Shown here: positions 1 through 8,836 of the stretch, one piece after another
Position numbering within the stretch: position 1 is the first letter of the stretch
Layout of the letters: each line of letters starts with the position of its first letter
DNA from: an uncultured Clostridia bacterium
GTDB lineage: Bacteria; Bacillota; Clostridia; Oscillospirales; Ruminococcaceae
Direction of reading: 5' to 3'
Assembly: GCA_948473085.1 (NCBI GenBank)
Contig: CAOKWH010000007.1
Location: forward strand, 1-64,000
DNA: 64,000 nucleotides
The notes under the pieces: generated by a model
Told to the model about the DNA's origin: nothing
Seen by the model: only the letters and a program-made list of their open reading frames with translations
The model's database searches: none
Translations under genes and position numbers: made by a program

Positions 1-270
1 GGCAACAACAGCAGCTCCAGCACCCCGGATGAGGGCAACAACAGCAGCTCCAGCACCCCGGATGAGGGCAACAACAGCAGTTCCAGCACTCCGGATGAGG
101 GCAACAACAGCAGCTCCAGCACCCCGGATGAGGGCAACAACAGCAGCTCCAGCACCCCGGATGAGGGCAACAACAGCAGTTCCAGCACTCCGGATGAGGG
201 CAACAACAGCAGCTCCAGCACCCCGGATGAGGGCAACAACAGCAGCTCCAGCAGCACACCCGAGGACGAG
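1..270 (+). repeat. 33-bp coding tandem repeat with a 99-bp higher-order period
   Basis: Seven exact-length 33-bp units run from base 1 to 231, followed by one degenerate unit ending about 270. Each unit encodes GNNSSSSTPDE. Two variants exist: one with AGCTCC...ACCCCG and one with AGTTCC...ACTCCG. They occur in the order A A B A A B A, so the array appears to have grown by amplification of a three-unit block. It is cut by the window start, so the copy number is a minimum. Confidence 0.95.
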
Positions 271-1647
271 GGTCTGGCAGACTGGACACCGGCTGTAGAC
301 AAGGCTACATTGCACGATGCTTCTGACACTATCGCAGATGCAGAGCTGTATGAGGCCAACAGCTATTCTGCTACACTGGAAGGCACTACTGTAAAGCTGG
401 CCATCAAGGGCCTGAAGAAGCACCAGAACGCCAATGGCACAATGGGCTACTGGGTAGGCTTTGCTGCTACCGCCCCGGAGAAGGTTGGCGAAACCCCGGT
501 TGCCAAGGTGAAGTATGCTAAGGGTGCAGACATTGGATCTGGCACTGTAATTCCCCTGGAGGATCTGGGCAATGGTGTAGAAGGCATTGCCTACTACCTG
601 AATGCTGCCACAGCTCCAGAGGATGCCAAGTTTACTATCCAGTGGATGGATGCTGAGGGGAACGCGCTGACCAAGCCCGTTACCTTCGCCATCGACCTCT
701 CTGCTGTAGAGGTTGCAGCTGTTACAGTTATGAACGAGACAGATCTGAACAGCGAGCTTGACAACAGAGAGCCTGTTATTACACTGGGCGCCGATATTGA
801 TCTGGCAGCCAGTGTGAACATTGCATACGGCGTTACACTGAATGGTAATGACAAGACTGTTACTGCACCCCAGGCATCTCCTGTTGCCCGTGCAGCAGCC
901 GCTCCGGCCTTTGTAATTACTGCACCGGGCGTAGAGCTGAAGGATCTGAAGATTGCCGGCGCCGAGGCTGGCGAGGCTGCTATCCAGATTACTGGTGGCA
1001 GCACCGAGCTGACCAATGTGGAAATTGTATCCGGTGATGCAGAGGTTGATAATGCGGCTGTAACCCTGGGCGCTGGTACCAAGGTTTCTACTGTAAAGAT
1101 GACCGATGCTGCTGGCAGACTGACTGTGGAGAAGGGTGCAACTGTAACCAAGGTGAACCTGGATGGAATTACCCTGGCTCCCGGTGAGACCCTGCAGGGT
1201 GTGGCAGACACAATAGTGGATAACAACACCACAAGCCCCATTACAGTGGAAAAGACTGGTGAGGATTCTGTTGTTGTAGCACCTGCGCCCACCCCTGTTT
1301 CCGGCGACAGCAGCGACAGCGACTACTTTGGCACCGCTACCTGGGACGAGGTGAAGCGCATCATTGCCGACGCTAAGGATGGCGACACCATCAAGCTCAG
1401 CGGCAATGGCCTCAAGAACTTCCCCGCCAGCGTTGCCCGGGACCTGAAGGGCAAGGACATCACACTGGAAATCCGCAAGAATGGCGTAACCTACAGCATC
1501 AACGGCCTGGAAATTGGCAGCGTGGATAAGCTGTGGTACGAGTTTGAGAACCTGGAAAAGCAGCTGCTCACCGTTTCTTCCAGCAAGCCCGCCAACAAGC
1601 CCCAGAACAGCAATACTGTTAAGCCTAACCCCAGCACCGGCCGATAA
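1..1647 (+). CDS. Secreted repeat-containing surface protein, 5' end outside window
   Basis: The frame that starts at base 1 is open to the TAA at 1645-1647, so the track start at 310 is only an internal ATG and the true N-terminus lies upstream of the window. Visible order: about seven GNNSSSSTPDE repeats forming a Ser/Asn linker, a region of about 130 residues, and a stretch rich in short beta strands and Gly/Thr that looks like a parallel beta-helix. At the end is an 80-residue domain with TWDEVK, TIKLSG and the motif ITLEIRKNGVTY, nearly identical to the C-terminus of the protein at 23623. A low-complexity tail (KPANKPQNSN) follows. I infer an exported, cell-surface or adhesin-like protein; the signal peptide is not in view and no catalytic motif is visible. 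A terminator follows. Confidence 0.8.
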   Translation, partial: GNNSSSSTPDEGNNSSSSTPDEGNNSSSSTPDEGNNSSSSTPDEGNNSSSSTPDEGNNSSSSTPDEGNNSSSSTPDEGNNSSSSSTPEDEGLADWTPAVDKATLHDASDTIADAELYEANSYSATLEGTTVKLAIKGLKKHQNANGTMGYWVGFAATAPEKVGETPVAKVKYAKGADIGSGTVIPLEDLGNGVEGIAYYLNAATAPEDAKFTIQWMDAEGNALTKPVTFAIDLSAVEVAAVTVMNETDLNSELDNREPVITLGADIDLAASVNIAYGVTLNGNDKTVTAPQASPVARAAAAPAFVITAPGVELKDLKIAGAEAGEAAIQITGGSTELTNVEIVSGDAEVDNAAVTLGAGTKVSTVKMTDAAGRLTVEKGATVTKVNLDGITLAPGETLQGVADTIVDNNTTSPITVEKTGEDSVVVAPAPTPVSGDSSDSDYFGTATWDEVKRIIADAKDGDTIKLSGNGLKNFPASVARDLKGKDITLEIRKNGVTYSINGLEIGSVDKLWYEFENLEKQLLTVSSSKPANKPQNSNTVKPNPSTGR

Positions 1648-1674
1648 GGCTCCAAAGCTGATAGGCTTAAAAAC

Positions 1675-1706
1675 AAAAACCGTGGATTTTTATCCACGGT
1701 TTTTTC
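1675..1706. terminator. Bidirectional intrinsic terminator
   Basis: The stem AACCGTGGAT / ATCCACGGTT is closed by a TTTT loop, with an A-run before it and a T-run after it. It can serve both the surface-protein gene (plus) and rnhA (minus), which converge here. Confidence 0.85.
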
Positions 1707-1776
1707 TTTGTGCTTACCTCTGCCCGGTACCGGCGCTTTTTCCAAAGAGGCGCAGGGCTTTTGCTCGGTTTTTGGT

Positions 1777-2217
1777 TTATTTCTTATACTTTTCACTTTC
1801 GGCCACGGCCAGGCGGTCGCAGCGTTCATTTTCCGGGTGGCCGGCGTGGCCTTTAATCCACACAATTTCCACCTTGTGCAGGGCCAGGAGGGCCAGAAGC
1901 TCCTCCCATAGGTCCACATTCAGCGCAGGCTTGCCGTCGGCCTTTTTCCAGCCCTTTTTCTTCCAGCCATATACCCAGCCCTTCTGCACCGAGTCGGCAA
2001 AGTATTTGGAATCGCTGTACACAGTCACCTGGCAGGGCTCCTTCAGGGCCTGCAGCCCCTGGATGACGGCGGTCAGCTCCATGCGGTTGTTGGTGGTGGC
2101 GGCCGCCCCGCCGCTCAGCTCCTTTTCCCGCTGGCCAAAGCGCAGAATGGCCCCCCAGCCGCCGGGGCCGGGGTTGCCGGAACAGGCGCCATCGGTGTAA
2201 AGCTCCACTTTTTTCAT
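1777..2217 (-). CDS. rnhA: Ribonuclease HI
   Basis: A 146-residue protein, close to the usual RNase HI size. RNase HI degrades the RNA strand of RNA-DNA hybrids in the cytoplasm using two metal ions. The full catalytic set is visible: D9 in [12 protein letters not shown]47 in NNRMEL, D69 in YSDSKY, H124 in KGHAGH and D134 in NERCDRLA. The spacing matches E. coli RnhA. It is transcribed alone on the minus strand from a promoter just upstream and converges on the surface-protein gene at a shared terminator. No regulator is apparent. Confidence 0.96.
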   Translation of the reverse strand: MKKVELYTDGACSGNPGPGGWGAILRFGQREKELSGGAAATTNNRMELTAVIQGLQALKEPCQVTVYSDSKYFADSVQKGWVYGWKKKGWKKADGKPALNVDLWEELLALLALHKVEIVWIKGHAGHPENERCDRLAVAESEKYKK

Positions 2218-2243
2218 CAGATCTGCCCCTTTCTTATCCTAAA

Positions 2244-2273
2244 AGTATAGCACAGCTGCCGGGGCCAATGCAA
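2244..2273 (-). promoter_or_regulatory. rnhA promoter, extended -10
   Basis: Read on the minus strand: TTGCAT, 18 bp, TATACT, with TGC directly before the -10 hexamer (extended -10). It lies about 27-56 bp upstream of the rnhA start. Confidence 0.6.
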
Positions 2274-2388
2274 GGCGGTTCCATCCGGGCGGGAAATTGC
2301 GCCCCGCCTGTGAGTAAAGCGCCTGGAATGGTGCATACTATAGAGGGACAGGGGATTGGTTTGCTTTGCTAATTTTTGGCACAATATA

Positions 2389-2417
2389 TTGACAGTTTTG
2401 CATAAAAAGTATATGAT
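2389..2417 (+). promoter_or_regulatory. Sigma-A-type promoter for the RNase J gene
   Basis: TTGACA at 2389-2394, a 17-bp spacer and TATGAT at 2412-2417. Transcription from here would give an unusually long leader of about 250 nt before the GTG start at 2675. I see no credible ORF or recognised riboswitch in the leader. Confidence 0.75.
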
Positions 2418-2674
2418 GTATTCGATAGAGTGTTCGTAAATTCCGGTTCGGGCCTGGTGCTGGTACGGCAATTTTCAGCCCAGTGGCGGCGGATTGGAAG
2501 GGTTTGGCGGCTTTGCTGCCGCAGCCTCTGCTCCTGGCGGAACAGGGCATTTTTTGGCATTGGCTTTTTACGGATATGGATGCTGCAAACCTATCTGCCC
2601 GGCAGACAGGCTTATACTGCTGTATTTTAATTTTTTAAGTACATAAAAGTTTTAGACAGAATGGAGGAAATTCG

Positions 2675-4711
2675 GTGACAGACGAAAAGAACACAAAAAC
2701 CCCGCAGGAAACCGAAACAAAAACCGAGCGCCCCAAGCACCGGGGCCGCCGGAGCAATAAAAACACAGCCAAGCCGGCGGAGGACGCCGTGGCCAAGGAG
2801 CTGGCCCCCAAGCGCCAGACCCGCAGCCGGAAAAAGACGCTGGACGAGGCCATTGCCGCCGTCATTGGCGTCACCGCTGTGGCAGAGGAGCCGGCAGAGC
2901 CGGAAAAGAAGGAGAAGCCCGCCCGGCAGCGCCGTCCGGCCAAACCTGCCAAGCAGCAGCCTGCCCAGGAGCCTGCCGCTGCCCGCGCCGAGCAGCCCAA
3001 GGGCAAAACCGGCAAAAACACCCGCCGGAAAAAGAGCGAAAACACCGACCCCAACGCCCAGGTGCGCATCATCCCCTTGGGCGGCCTGCACGAGATTGGC
3101 AAGAATATGACTGTCTATGAGTGCGCCGGGGATATGTTCATTGTGGACTGCGGCATGACCTTCCCGGACGATGAGATGTTCGGCGTGGATACGGTTATTC
3201 CCGACTTCACCTTTGTGGAGCGCAACAGGGAAAAATTCCGGGGCATTGTAATCACCCACGGCCACGAGGACCACATTGGCGGCCTGGCCTACCTGCTTAA
3301 AACAGTGAACATGCCGGTGTATGCCACCCGGCTCACCCTCTCCCTGATTGAGCACAAGCTCAAGGAGCATGGCCTGCTGGGGCGGGTTAAGCTGATAGAA
3401 GCCGCCCCCGGCAGCCATGTAAAGCTGGGCTGCTTTGATGTGGAGTTTATTGCGGTGAACCACTCTATCCCCGACGCCTGCGCGCTGGCCATCAGCACCA
3501 AGGCCGGCCTGATTGTACAAACCGGCGATTTTAAGGTGGACTACACCCCGGTGGCCGGCCCGGTGATTGACCTGGCCCGGTTTGGCGAGCTGGGCCGCCA
3601 GGGCGTGCTTATGCTGCTCTCCGATTCCACCAACGCCGAGCGCCCCGGCGCCACCAAGAGCGAGCGGGTGGTGGGCGCCACCTTTGAAACCCTGTTTAAA
3701 CAGGCGGAGCGCAAGCGCATTATTATTGCCACCTTCTCCTCCAATGTGCACCGGCTCCAGCAGATTGTGGATAGCTGCGCCAAGCATGGCCGCAAGCTGG
3801 CTGTATCCGGCCGCAGTATGGTAAACATGGTGGAGCGGGCTGTGGAGCTGGGCTATCTGCGGGTGCCGGAAGGGCTGCTTATTGATGTGGACCTGATGAA
3901 CCGCTACCCCGACGATAAGCTGGTGATTGCCACCACCGGCAGCCAAGGCGAACCCATGAGCGCCCTGACCCGGATGGCCATGAACGACCACCGCAAAATT
4001 AGCGTAACCCCCAACGACTGCATTATCCTTTCGGCGTCCCCCATCCCCGGCAATGAGGAAAGCGTTACCCGGGTGGTGAACGCGCTCTTGCGCCAGGGCG
4101 CCGATGTCATCTATGAAAAGACCTACGACCTGCACACCTCCGGCCATGCCCAGCAGGACGAGCTGAAGCTGATGCTGGCCCTCACCAAGCCCCGGTTTTT
4201 CATGCCGGTGCACGGTGAGTACAAGCACCTGAAAAAGCACAGCAACCTGGCCCAGTCCATGGGCGTGCAGCCGGAAAACATTGTCATTGGCGAAAACGGC
4301 CGGATTGTGGAGCTTTCGCCGGACAAGGTGGGCCTGGGCGGCACCGTGCCGGTAGGTGCCGTGATGGTGGATGGCCTGGGCGTGGGCGATGTGGGCAGCA
4401 TTGTGCTCCGGGACCGCAAGCACCTGGCCCAGGATGGCCTGATTATTGTGGTTGTGGCAATGGATTCCGCCACCGGGCAGGTGGTGTCCGGCCCGGATAT
4501 TGTTTCCCGCGGCTTTGTGTATGTCCGGGAGGCCGAGGATATGATGAGCGATGCCCGGCGGGTTTGCCTGCGGGCGCTGGATTACTGCGCCAAGCAGCAC
4601 ATCCAGGATTGGTCCAGTATTAAAAACAACATCAAGGATCAGCTCAGCCAGTTCATCTACGGCCGCACCAAGCGCAGCCCCATGATTCTGCCTGTTATCC
4701 AGGAGGTTTAA
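2675..4711 (+). CDS. rnj: Ribonuclease J with long basic N-terminal extension
   Basis: RNase J is a metallo-beta-lactamase/beta-CASP ribonuclease with endo- and 5'-exonuclease activity, central to mRNA turnover in Firmicutes. The core begins near residue 130 at VRIIPLGGLHEIGKN. The zinc motif HGHEDH is near residues 194-199, and later family motifs such as SGHAQQDE and PVHGEY are present. At 678 residues it is about 120 longer than usual; the excess is an N-terminal Lys/Arg/Glu/Pro-rich, probably disordered extension. The GTG start is set by GGAGG at 2662-2666. The gene stands alone between its own promoter and terminator. Confidence 0.95.
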   Translation: MTDEKNTKTPQETETKTERPKHRGRRSNKNTAKPAEDAVAKELAPKRQTRSRKKTLDEAIAAVIGVTAVAEEPAEPEKKEKPARQRRPAKPAKQQPAQEPAAARAEQPKGKTGKNTRRKKSENTDPNAQVRIIPLGGLHEIGKNMTVYECAGDMFIVDCGMTFPDDEMFGVDTVIPDFTFVERNREKFRGIVITHGHEDHIGGLAYLLKTVNMPVYATRLTLSLIEHKLKEHGLLGRVKLIEAAPGSHVKLGCFDVEFIAVNHSIPDACALAISTKAGLIVQTGDFKVDYTPVAGPVIDLARFGELGRQGVLMLLSDSTNAERPGATKSERVVGATFETLFKQAERKRIIIATFSSNVHRLQQIVDSCAKHGRKLAVSGRSMVNMVERAVELGYLRVPEGLLIDVDLMNRYPDDKLVIATTGSQGEPMSALTRMAMNDHRKISVTPNDCIILSASPIPGNEESVTRVVNALLRQGADVIYEKTYDLHTSGHAQQDELKLMLALTKPRFFMPVHGEYKHLKKHSNLAQSMGVQPENIVIGENGRIVELSPDKVGLGGTVPVGAVMVDGLGVGDVGSIVLRDRKHLAQDGLIIVVVAMDSATGQVVSGPDIVSRGFVYVREAEDMMSDARRVCLRALDYCAKQHIQDWSSIKNNIKDQLSQFIYGRTKRSPMILPVIQEV

Positions 4712-4737
4712 GCGGCCCATCCCACGCCGCTATAGGG

Positions 4738-4799
4738 CAGGGCCGGGGGCTGAGCGCTGCGCTGGCCGGGCGCGGGCTGCCCTTTGGCCCTGTGTTTTT
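4738..4799 (+). terminator. Terminator after rnj
   Basis: CAGGGCC pairs with GGCCCTG about 40 nt later; the GC-rich interior contains a nested AGGGC/GCCCT pairing. TGTTTTTC follows. Confidence 0.6.
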
Positions 4800-4830
4800 C
4801 CCCTGTCCAGGCATATCCAGATTTGCTTTG

Positions 4831-4880
4831 ATACCACACCCATTTCTTTTGGTGACAAACCGATATGGGTGTGGTATAAT
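4831..4880 (+). promoter_or_regulatory. gdpP promoter enclosed by a perfect 13-bp inverted repeat
   Basis: ATACCACACCCAT (4831-4843) is exactly complementary to ATGGGTGTGGTAT (4865-4877). Between and under the arms lies a promoter: GTGACA (4852-4857), 17 bp, TATAAT (4875-4880). The downstream arm covers part of the -10. This geometry suggests an operator for a dimeric regulator. A short invertible switch or an RNA hairpin are alternatives. Confidence 0.65.
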
Positions 4881-4979
4881 CATTTCAGGCTTTCCGGGCT
4901 GGGGCATCCTGCCCGGCGGCCGGATAAAATTCAGTCATTCTGCGGCGGATGCGGCCGCTTTTGAAAGGAAGGATCCAAG

Positions 4980-6950
4980 GTGCAAAAAAGGCTGGCTCTG
5001 CTCTGCTCCATATTTGGCTCCATGTTCCTGCTGTGCATTGCTGTCACCGGAGTGGCCGCCCTGGCGGATCCCGGCGTGCTGGCGGTTTCGGTGAGTGTTT
5101 TCCTGGTGGGCATGCTCATCATCTTTGTCCAGTACCGCTCCATCCTGGCCGGCGCGGACCGGTACCTGCACAGCCTGGGGGAGGTTGTCCACTCCCTCCA
5201 GACCGATGCCTCCATCAACCACCCGCTGGCGCAGTTTGTTGTCAGCCGCCAGGGGGAGATTATCTGGTTCAACAAACGGGCGGAGGCCTTGTTCCCCAAG
5301 GTGGCCCCGCAGCTGTACGGCCGGATGGTTTCCACCATCATTGGCGAGGTGGATTTTCGGCAGCCCACGCCGGAGCGGGGCTTTGGCGTCCGGGTGCAGG
5401 GGCGGATGTACTCGATGTATGCCAACAACTACGGCACCGGGGAGGAGGAGCTGTACGCCCTCTACCTGGTGGACGATGATGAGCTCAAGAATTATACCGA
5501 CCTCTACTTTAAAACCCGCCCGGCAGTTATGCGCATCATGGTGGATAACTATGACGACCTGGTGCAGAGCGCCAAGGAGAGCGATAAAACCCCGGTTTTG
5601 TCCGAAATCGACTATCAAATCACCCAGTTTGTGGAAAAGTACGGCGGCGTTATCAGCCAGGTGGAGAAGGACCGCTACAATGTGGTGTTTGAAGATAAAT
5701 ACATGCAGCAGATTATCCAGAACCGCCTGGATATCCTGGATACCATCCGCAAGATTGAGGTGAGCGACCGGGTGCCCTGCACCCTCTCCATCGGCATCGG
5801 CCGGGAGGCCCCCACCATTGTGGAGGCGGACGAGATGGCCCGCCAGGCGCTGGAGATGGCCCAGGGCCGGGGCGGCGACCAGGCCGCGGTGCGCACCAAA
5901 AACGGCTATGACTTCTACGGCGGCCTTTCCAAGGGGGTGGAAAAGCGCACCAAGGTAAAAACCCGCATTGTGGCCCAGGCGCTGGCCGAGCTGATTGCCT
6001 CCAGCAAAAATGTGATGATTATGGGGCACCGCTTTGCGGATATGGACTGCTTTGGCGCCGCTGTGGCGCTGCACAAGGCGGTCACCCAGATGGGCAAGCC
6101 CGCCTGGATTGCCATTGACCCGGAAAAGAATATGGTGGAGCTGCTCTACCAGCATGTCCGGGAAAACGGCTACCGGGAATTTTTGCGGGCGCCGGCCGAA
6201 TTGCTGGACCTGGTGGAGGAGGGCACGCTGCTTATTGTGGTGGATACCCACTCCAAAACCATTATCGAATCCCGGGAGCTGTACGAAAAGTGCAAGAATG
6301 TGGCGGTTATCGACCACCATCGCAAGCTGGTGGAGTATATCGACAATGCCACCATCTTCTACCACGAACCCTACGCCTCCTCGGCCTGCGAGATGGTAAC
6401 CGAGCTGGTGCAGTACTTTGGCGGCAACATCCGCCTGACCCGGCTGGAGGCCGAGGCGCTGCTGTCCGGCATTATGCTGGACACCAAAAACTTTATTGTC
6501 AAAGCGGGGGTGCGCACCTTTGAGGCGGCGGCCTACCTGCGCCGGCTGGGGGCCGAAACCACCGATGTGCGCAAGCTGTTCAGCTCCTCTCTGGATGCCT
6601 ACCAGCAGCGCTCCAAGCTGGTGGCCTCGGCCGAGGTGTACCGCGGCTGCGCCATTTCCGCCACCAACCAGACCATGGAGGACATCAATGTCGTGGCGGC
6701 CCAGGCGGCGGATGAGCTGCTGAACATCAACGGCATTAAGGCCTCGTTTGTCATGTTTGAGCTGGGGCGTGGGGTGAACATCTCCGCCCGCTCGATGGGG
6801 GATATGAATGTGCAGATTGTCATGGAAACCCTGGGCGGCGGCGGCCACCTGACAATGGCCGGGGCGCAGCTGGCCGAATGCACGCTGGAAGCGGCGCGGC
6901 AGCGGCTGTTTGACGCCATAGACGATTATATCAGCAAAAATGGGAAGTAG
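4980..6950 (+). CDS. gdpP: Cyclic-di-AMP phosphodiesterase GdpP (DHH family)
   Basis: A 656-residue membrane protein that hydrolyses c-di-AMP to pApA. Order: two N-terminal membrane helices (about 8-52), a PAS-like region, a degenerate GGDEF domain (about 160-300), then DHH and DHHA1 domains. DHH motifs are GHRFADMDCFGAA near residue 345, VVDTHS and VIDHHRK near 442; DHHA1 carries GGGGHLTMAG near 619. The usual DNPDMD motif reads FADMD here. The GTG start follows AAGGAAGG. It heads a gdpP-rplI-dnaB cluster, the common Firmicute order, and opposes cdaA at 24.3 kb. The inverted repeat over its promoter implies dedicated regulation. Confidence 0.93.
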   Translation: MQKRLALLCSIFGSMFLLCIAVTGVAALADPGVLAVSVSVFLVGMLIIFVQYRSILAGADRYLHSLGEVVHSLQTDASINHPLAQFVVSRQGEIIWFNKRAEALFPKVAPQLYGRMVSTIIGEVDFRQPTPERGFGVRVQGRMYSMYANNYGTGEEELYALYLVDDDELKNYTDLYFKTRPAVMRIMVDNYDDLVQSAKESDKTPVLSEIDYQITQFVEKYGGVISQVEKDRYNVVFEDKYMQQIIQNRLDILDTIRKIEVSDRVPCTLSIGIGREAPTIVEADEMARQALEMAQGRGGDQAAVRTKNGYDFYGGLSKGVEKRTKVKTRIVAQALAELIASSKNVMIMGHRFADMDCFGAAVALHKAVTQMGKPAWIAIDPEKNMVELLYQHVRENGYREFLRAPAELLDLVEEGTLLIVVDTHSKTIIESRELYEKCKNVAVIDHHRKLVEYIDNATIFYHEPYASSACEMVTELVQYFGGNIRLTRLEAEALLSGIMLDTKNFIVKAGVRTFEAAAYLRRLGAETTDVRKLFSSSLDAYQQRSKLVASAEVYRGCAISATNQTMEDINVVAAQAADELLNINGIKASFVMFELGRGVNISARSMGDMNVQIVMETLGGGGHLTMAGAQLAECTLEAARQRLFDAIDDYISKNGK

Positions 6951-6992
6951 GAAAAACCTGTTTTCCATTACATAGAACAGGAGGAAATGAGA

Positions 6993-7439
6993 ATGAAGGT
7001 AATTTTGATAGAGGATGTAAAGGGCACTGGCAAAAAGGGCGAAGTGGTGGAGGTTTCCGCCGGCTATGCCCAGAACTTCCTCTTTAAGCGCAAGCTGGCG
7101 GTGGAGGCCAGCAGCCAGGCCATGAACGAGCTGAAAAACCAGCAGGCGTCCAAGCAGCACAAGATTGATTTGGACATGCAGGCCGCCCGGGAAAATGTGG
7201 CCAAGGTAAACGGCAAAACAGTAAAAATCCACGCCAAGGCCGGCACCGGCGGCCGCCTGTTCGGCTCGGTGACAGCCAAGGAGATTGCCGAGGAGATGGG
7301 CAAGCAGTACGGCGTGCAGGTGGACAAGCGCAAGATTGAGCTGGCCGGGGATATCAAGTCGTTCGGCACCTTCAGGGCGGTTGTCAAGTTCTACACCGGC
7401 ATCACAGCCGAGTGCAGCATTGAGGTTGTAGAGGGCTAA
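6993..7439 (+). CDS. rplI: 50S ribosomal protein L9
   Basis: A 148-residue L9 protein. It starts [19 protein letters not shown], the conserved rRNA-binding N-domain, followed by the long connecting helix rich in Lys/Gln and the C-terminal domain (GRLFGSVT). I chose ATG 6993 over the track's 6987 because AGGAGG at 6979-6984 is 8 nt from 6993 but only 2 nt from 6987, and because family members begin at this residue. It lies between gdpP and dnaB, as in Bacillus. Confidence 0.96.
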   Translation: MKVILIEDVKGTGKKGEVVEVSAGYAQNFLFKRKLAVEASSQAMNELKNQQASKQHKIDLDMQAARENVAKVNGKTVKIHAKAGTGGRLFGSVTAKEIAEEMGKQYGVQVDKRKIELAGDIKSFGTFRAVVKFYTGITAECSIEVVEG

Positions 7440-7477
7440 TTTTTACAGCCCGGTTTGGAGTTTGGAGGGGATGGCGT

Positions 7478-8836
7478 TTGGATCAGATTGTGGGGATGGA
7501 TGGGCTGCTGGAAAACCTGCCGTACAGCAAGGACGCCGAGCAGTCGGTGCTGGGCGCCATTCTTGCCCAGCCCTCCTGTATCAACGAGGTGTTGGAGTAC
7601 CTGAAGCCGGAGAGCTTTTACAACACCTACAACCAGGGCATTTTTTCGGTGATGATGCGCATGTTCCTGGCCTCGGAACCCATTGATGTCGTCACCCTGC
7701 TCAACCAGGTGAACGCCGAGAACATCTTTGCCACCGAAAGCGACGCCAAGATGTACCTGGTCAGCCTGGTGGATACCCTGCCCAGCACCACCAATGTGGC
7801 GGATTATGCCCAGATTGTCCGGGAAAAATATTATCTGCGCACCCTGGCAGCCACCTCCCAGAAGATTATCAACACCATCCGGGAGGGCGCCGGGGACGCC
7901 AAGAGCATTATGGAAATGGCCGAGCAGGATATTTTTAATATCCGCCAAGGCCGGGAGGTGGGCGGCCTCACCAAGATTGACGAGGTTATTATTGAAACCT
8001 ACGACCGGCTGCAGAAGCTCAGCGGCGAGGATAAAAGCGCCTATATGGGCATTCCCTCCGGTTTTGGGGCGCTGGATACCATCCTCACCGGGCTCAATAA
8101 GTCTGATTTGATTCTGGTGGCGGCCCGGCCGGGCATGGGCAAAACCTCCTTTGCGCTGAACATTGCCTCCAATGTGGCGGTGCGTTCCGGCAAAAAGGTG
8201 GCCATCTTCTCGCTGGAGATGAGCAAGGAGCAGCTGGTAAGCCGTATCCTCTCCTCCGAGGCGCTCATCCAGTCCAGCGCCCTGCGCACCGGCAACCTCT
8301 CGCCGGAGGACTGGACCAAGCTGGCTATGACAGCCCAGCTGCTTTCCAAGGCGGAAATTTATATCGACGACACCCCGGGCGTGACGGTGGCGGACATCAA
8401 GGCCAAGCTGCGGCGGCTGCCGGATTTGGGGCTGGTGATTATCGACTACCTCCAGCTGATGACCTCCGGGCGGCGCAGCGGGGGCGAAAACCGGGTGCAG
8501 GAAATTTCCGAAATTACCCGCAGCTTAAAAATTATGGCCAAGGAGCTGAATGTGCCGGTTATCACCCTCTCCCAGCTCTCCCGTGGGCCGGACGCCCGGG
8601 CCGACCACCGGCCCATGCTGTCCGATTTGCGGGATTCCGGCTCCATTGAGCAGGACGCCGATATTGTCCTGTTCCTCTACCGGGATGTTTACTACAACCG
8701 GGAGAGCGAGGAGCAGAATGTTGCCGAGTGCATTGTGGCCAAAAACCGCCACGGCGAAACCGATTCGGTCAAGGTGGGGTGGGATGGCCAGTTCACCCGG
8801 TTTAAGGGCTTGGAGTTATTTAGGAATGAAAACTAA
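7478..8836 (+). CDS. dnaB: Replicative DNA helicase
   Basis: A 452-residue DnaB-type hexameric helicase that unwinds DNA at the fork and recruits primase. The N-terminal DnaB domain (LPYSKDAEQSVLGAIL) is followed by the RecA-like ATPase with Walker A ARPGMGKTS near residue 216, Walker B LVIIDYLQLM and the DLRDSGSIEQDAD motif. The start is an unusual TTG at 7478, supported by GGAGGGG 8 nt upstream; the nearby ATG at 7471 is out of frame. The 3' end overlaps tilS by 11 nt. Confidence 0.95.
   Translation: MDQIVGMDGLLENLPYSKDAEQSVLGAILAQPSCINEVLEYLKPESFYNTYNQGIFSVMMRMFLASEPIDVVTLLNQVNAENIFATESDAKMYLVSLVDTLPSTTNVADYAQIVREKYYLRTLAATSQKIINTIREGAGDAKSIMEMAEQDIFNIRQGREVGGLTKIDEVIIETYDRLQKLSGEDKSAYMGIPSGFGALDTILTGLNKSDLILVAARPGMGKTSFALNIASNVAVRSGKKVAIFSLEMSKEQLVSRILSSEALIQSSALRTGNLSPEDWTKLAMTAQLLSKAEIYIDDTPGVTVADIKAKLRRLPDLGLVIIDYLQLMTSGRRSGGENRVQEISEITRSLKIMAKELNVPVITLSQLSRGPDARADHRPMLSDLRDSGSIEQDADIVLFLYRDVYYNRESEEQNVAECIVAKNRHGETDSVKVGWDGQFTRFKGLELFRNEN

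Noticed and set aside
1-270. Possible CRISPR array
   Set aside because: Units abut without spacers and are in frame with a long CDS; they are protein-coding tandem repeats.
29-298. MRATTAAPAPR repeat ORF
   Set aside because: Alternative frame of the 33-bp coding repeat; the frame-1 product continues into the downstream surface protein.
2627-4720. 697-aa minus-strand ORF opposite rnj
   Set aside because: Shadow of the RNase J gene: His/Gly/Ala-rich anti-frame translation with no family pattern; the plus strand has all RNase J motifs.
4935-7232. 765-aa minus-strand ORF opposite gdpP/rplI
   Set aside because: Anti-frame shadow spanning two well-supported plus-strand genes.
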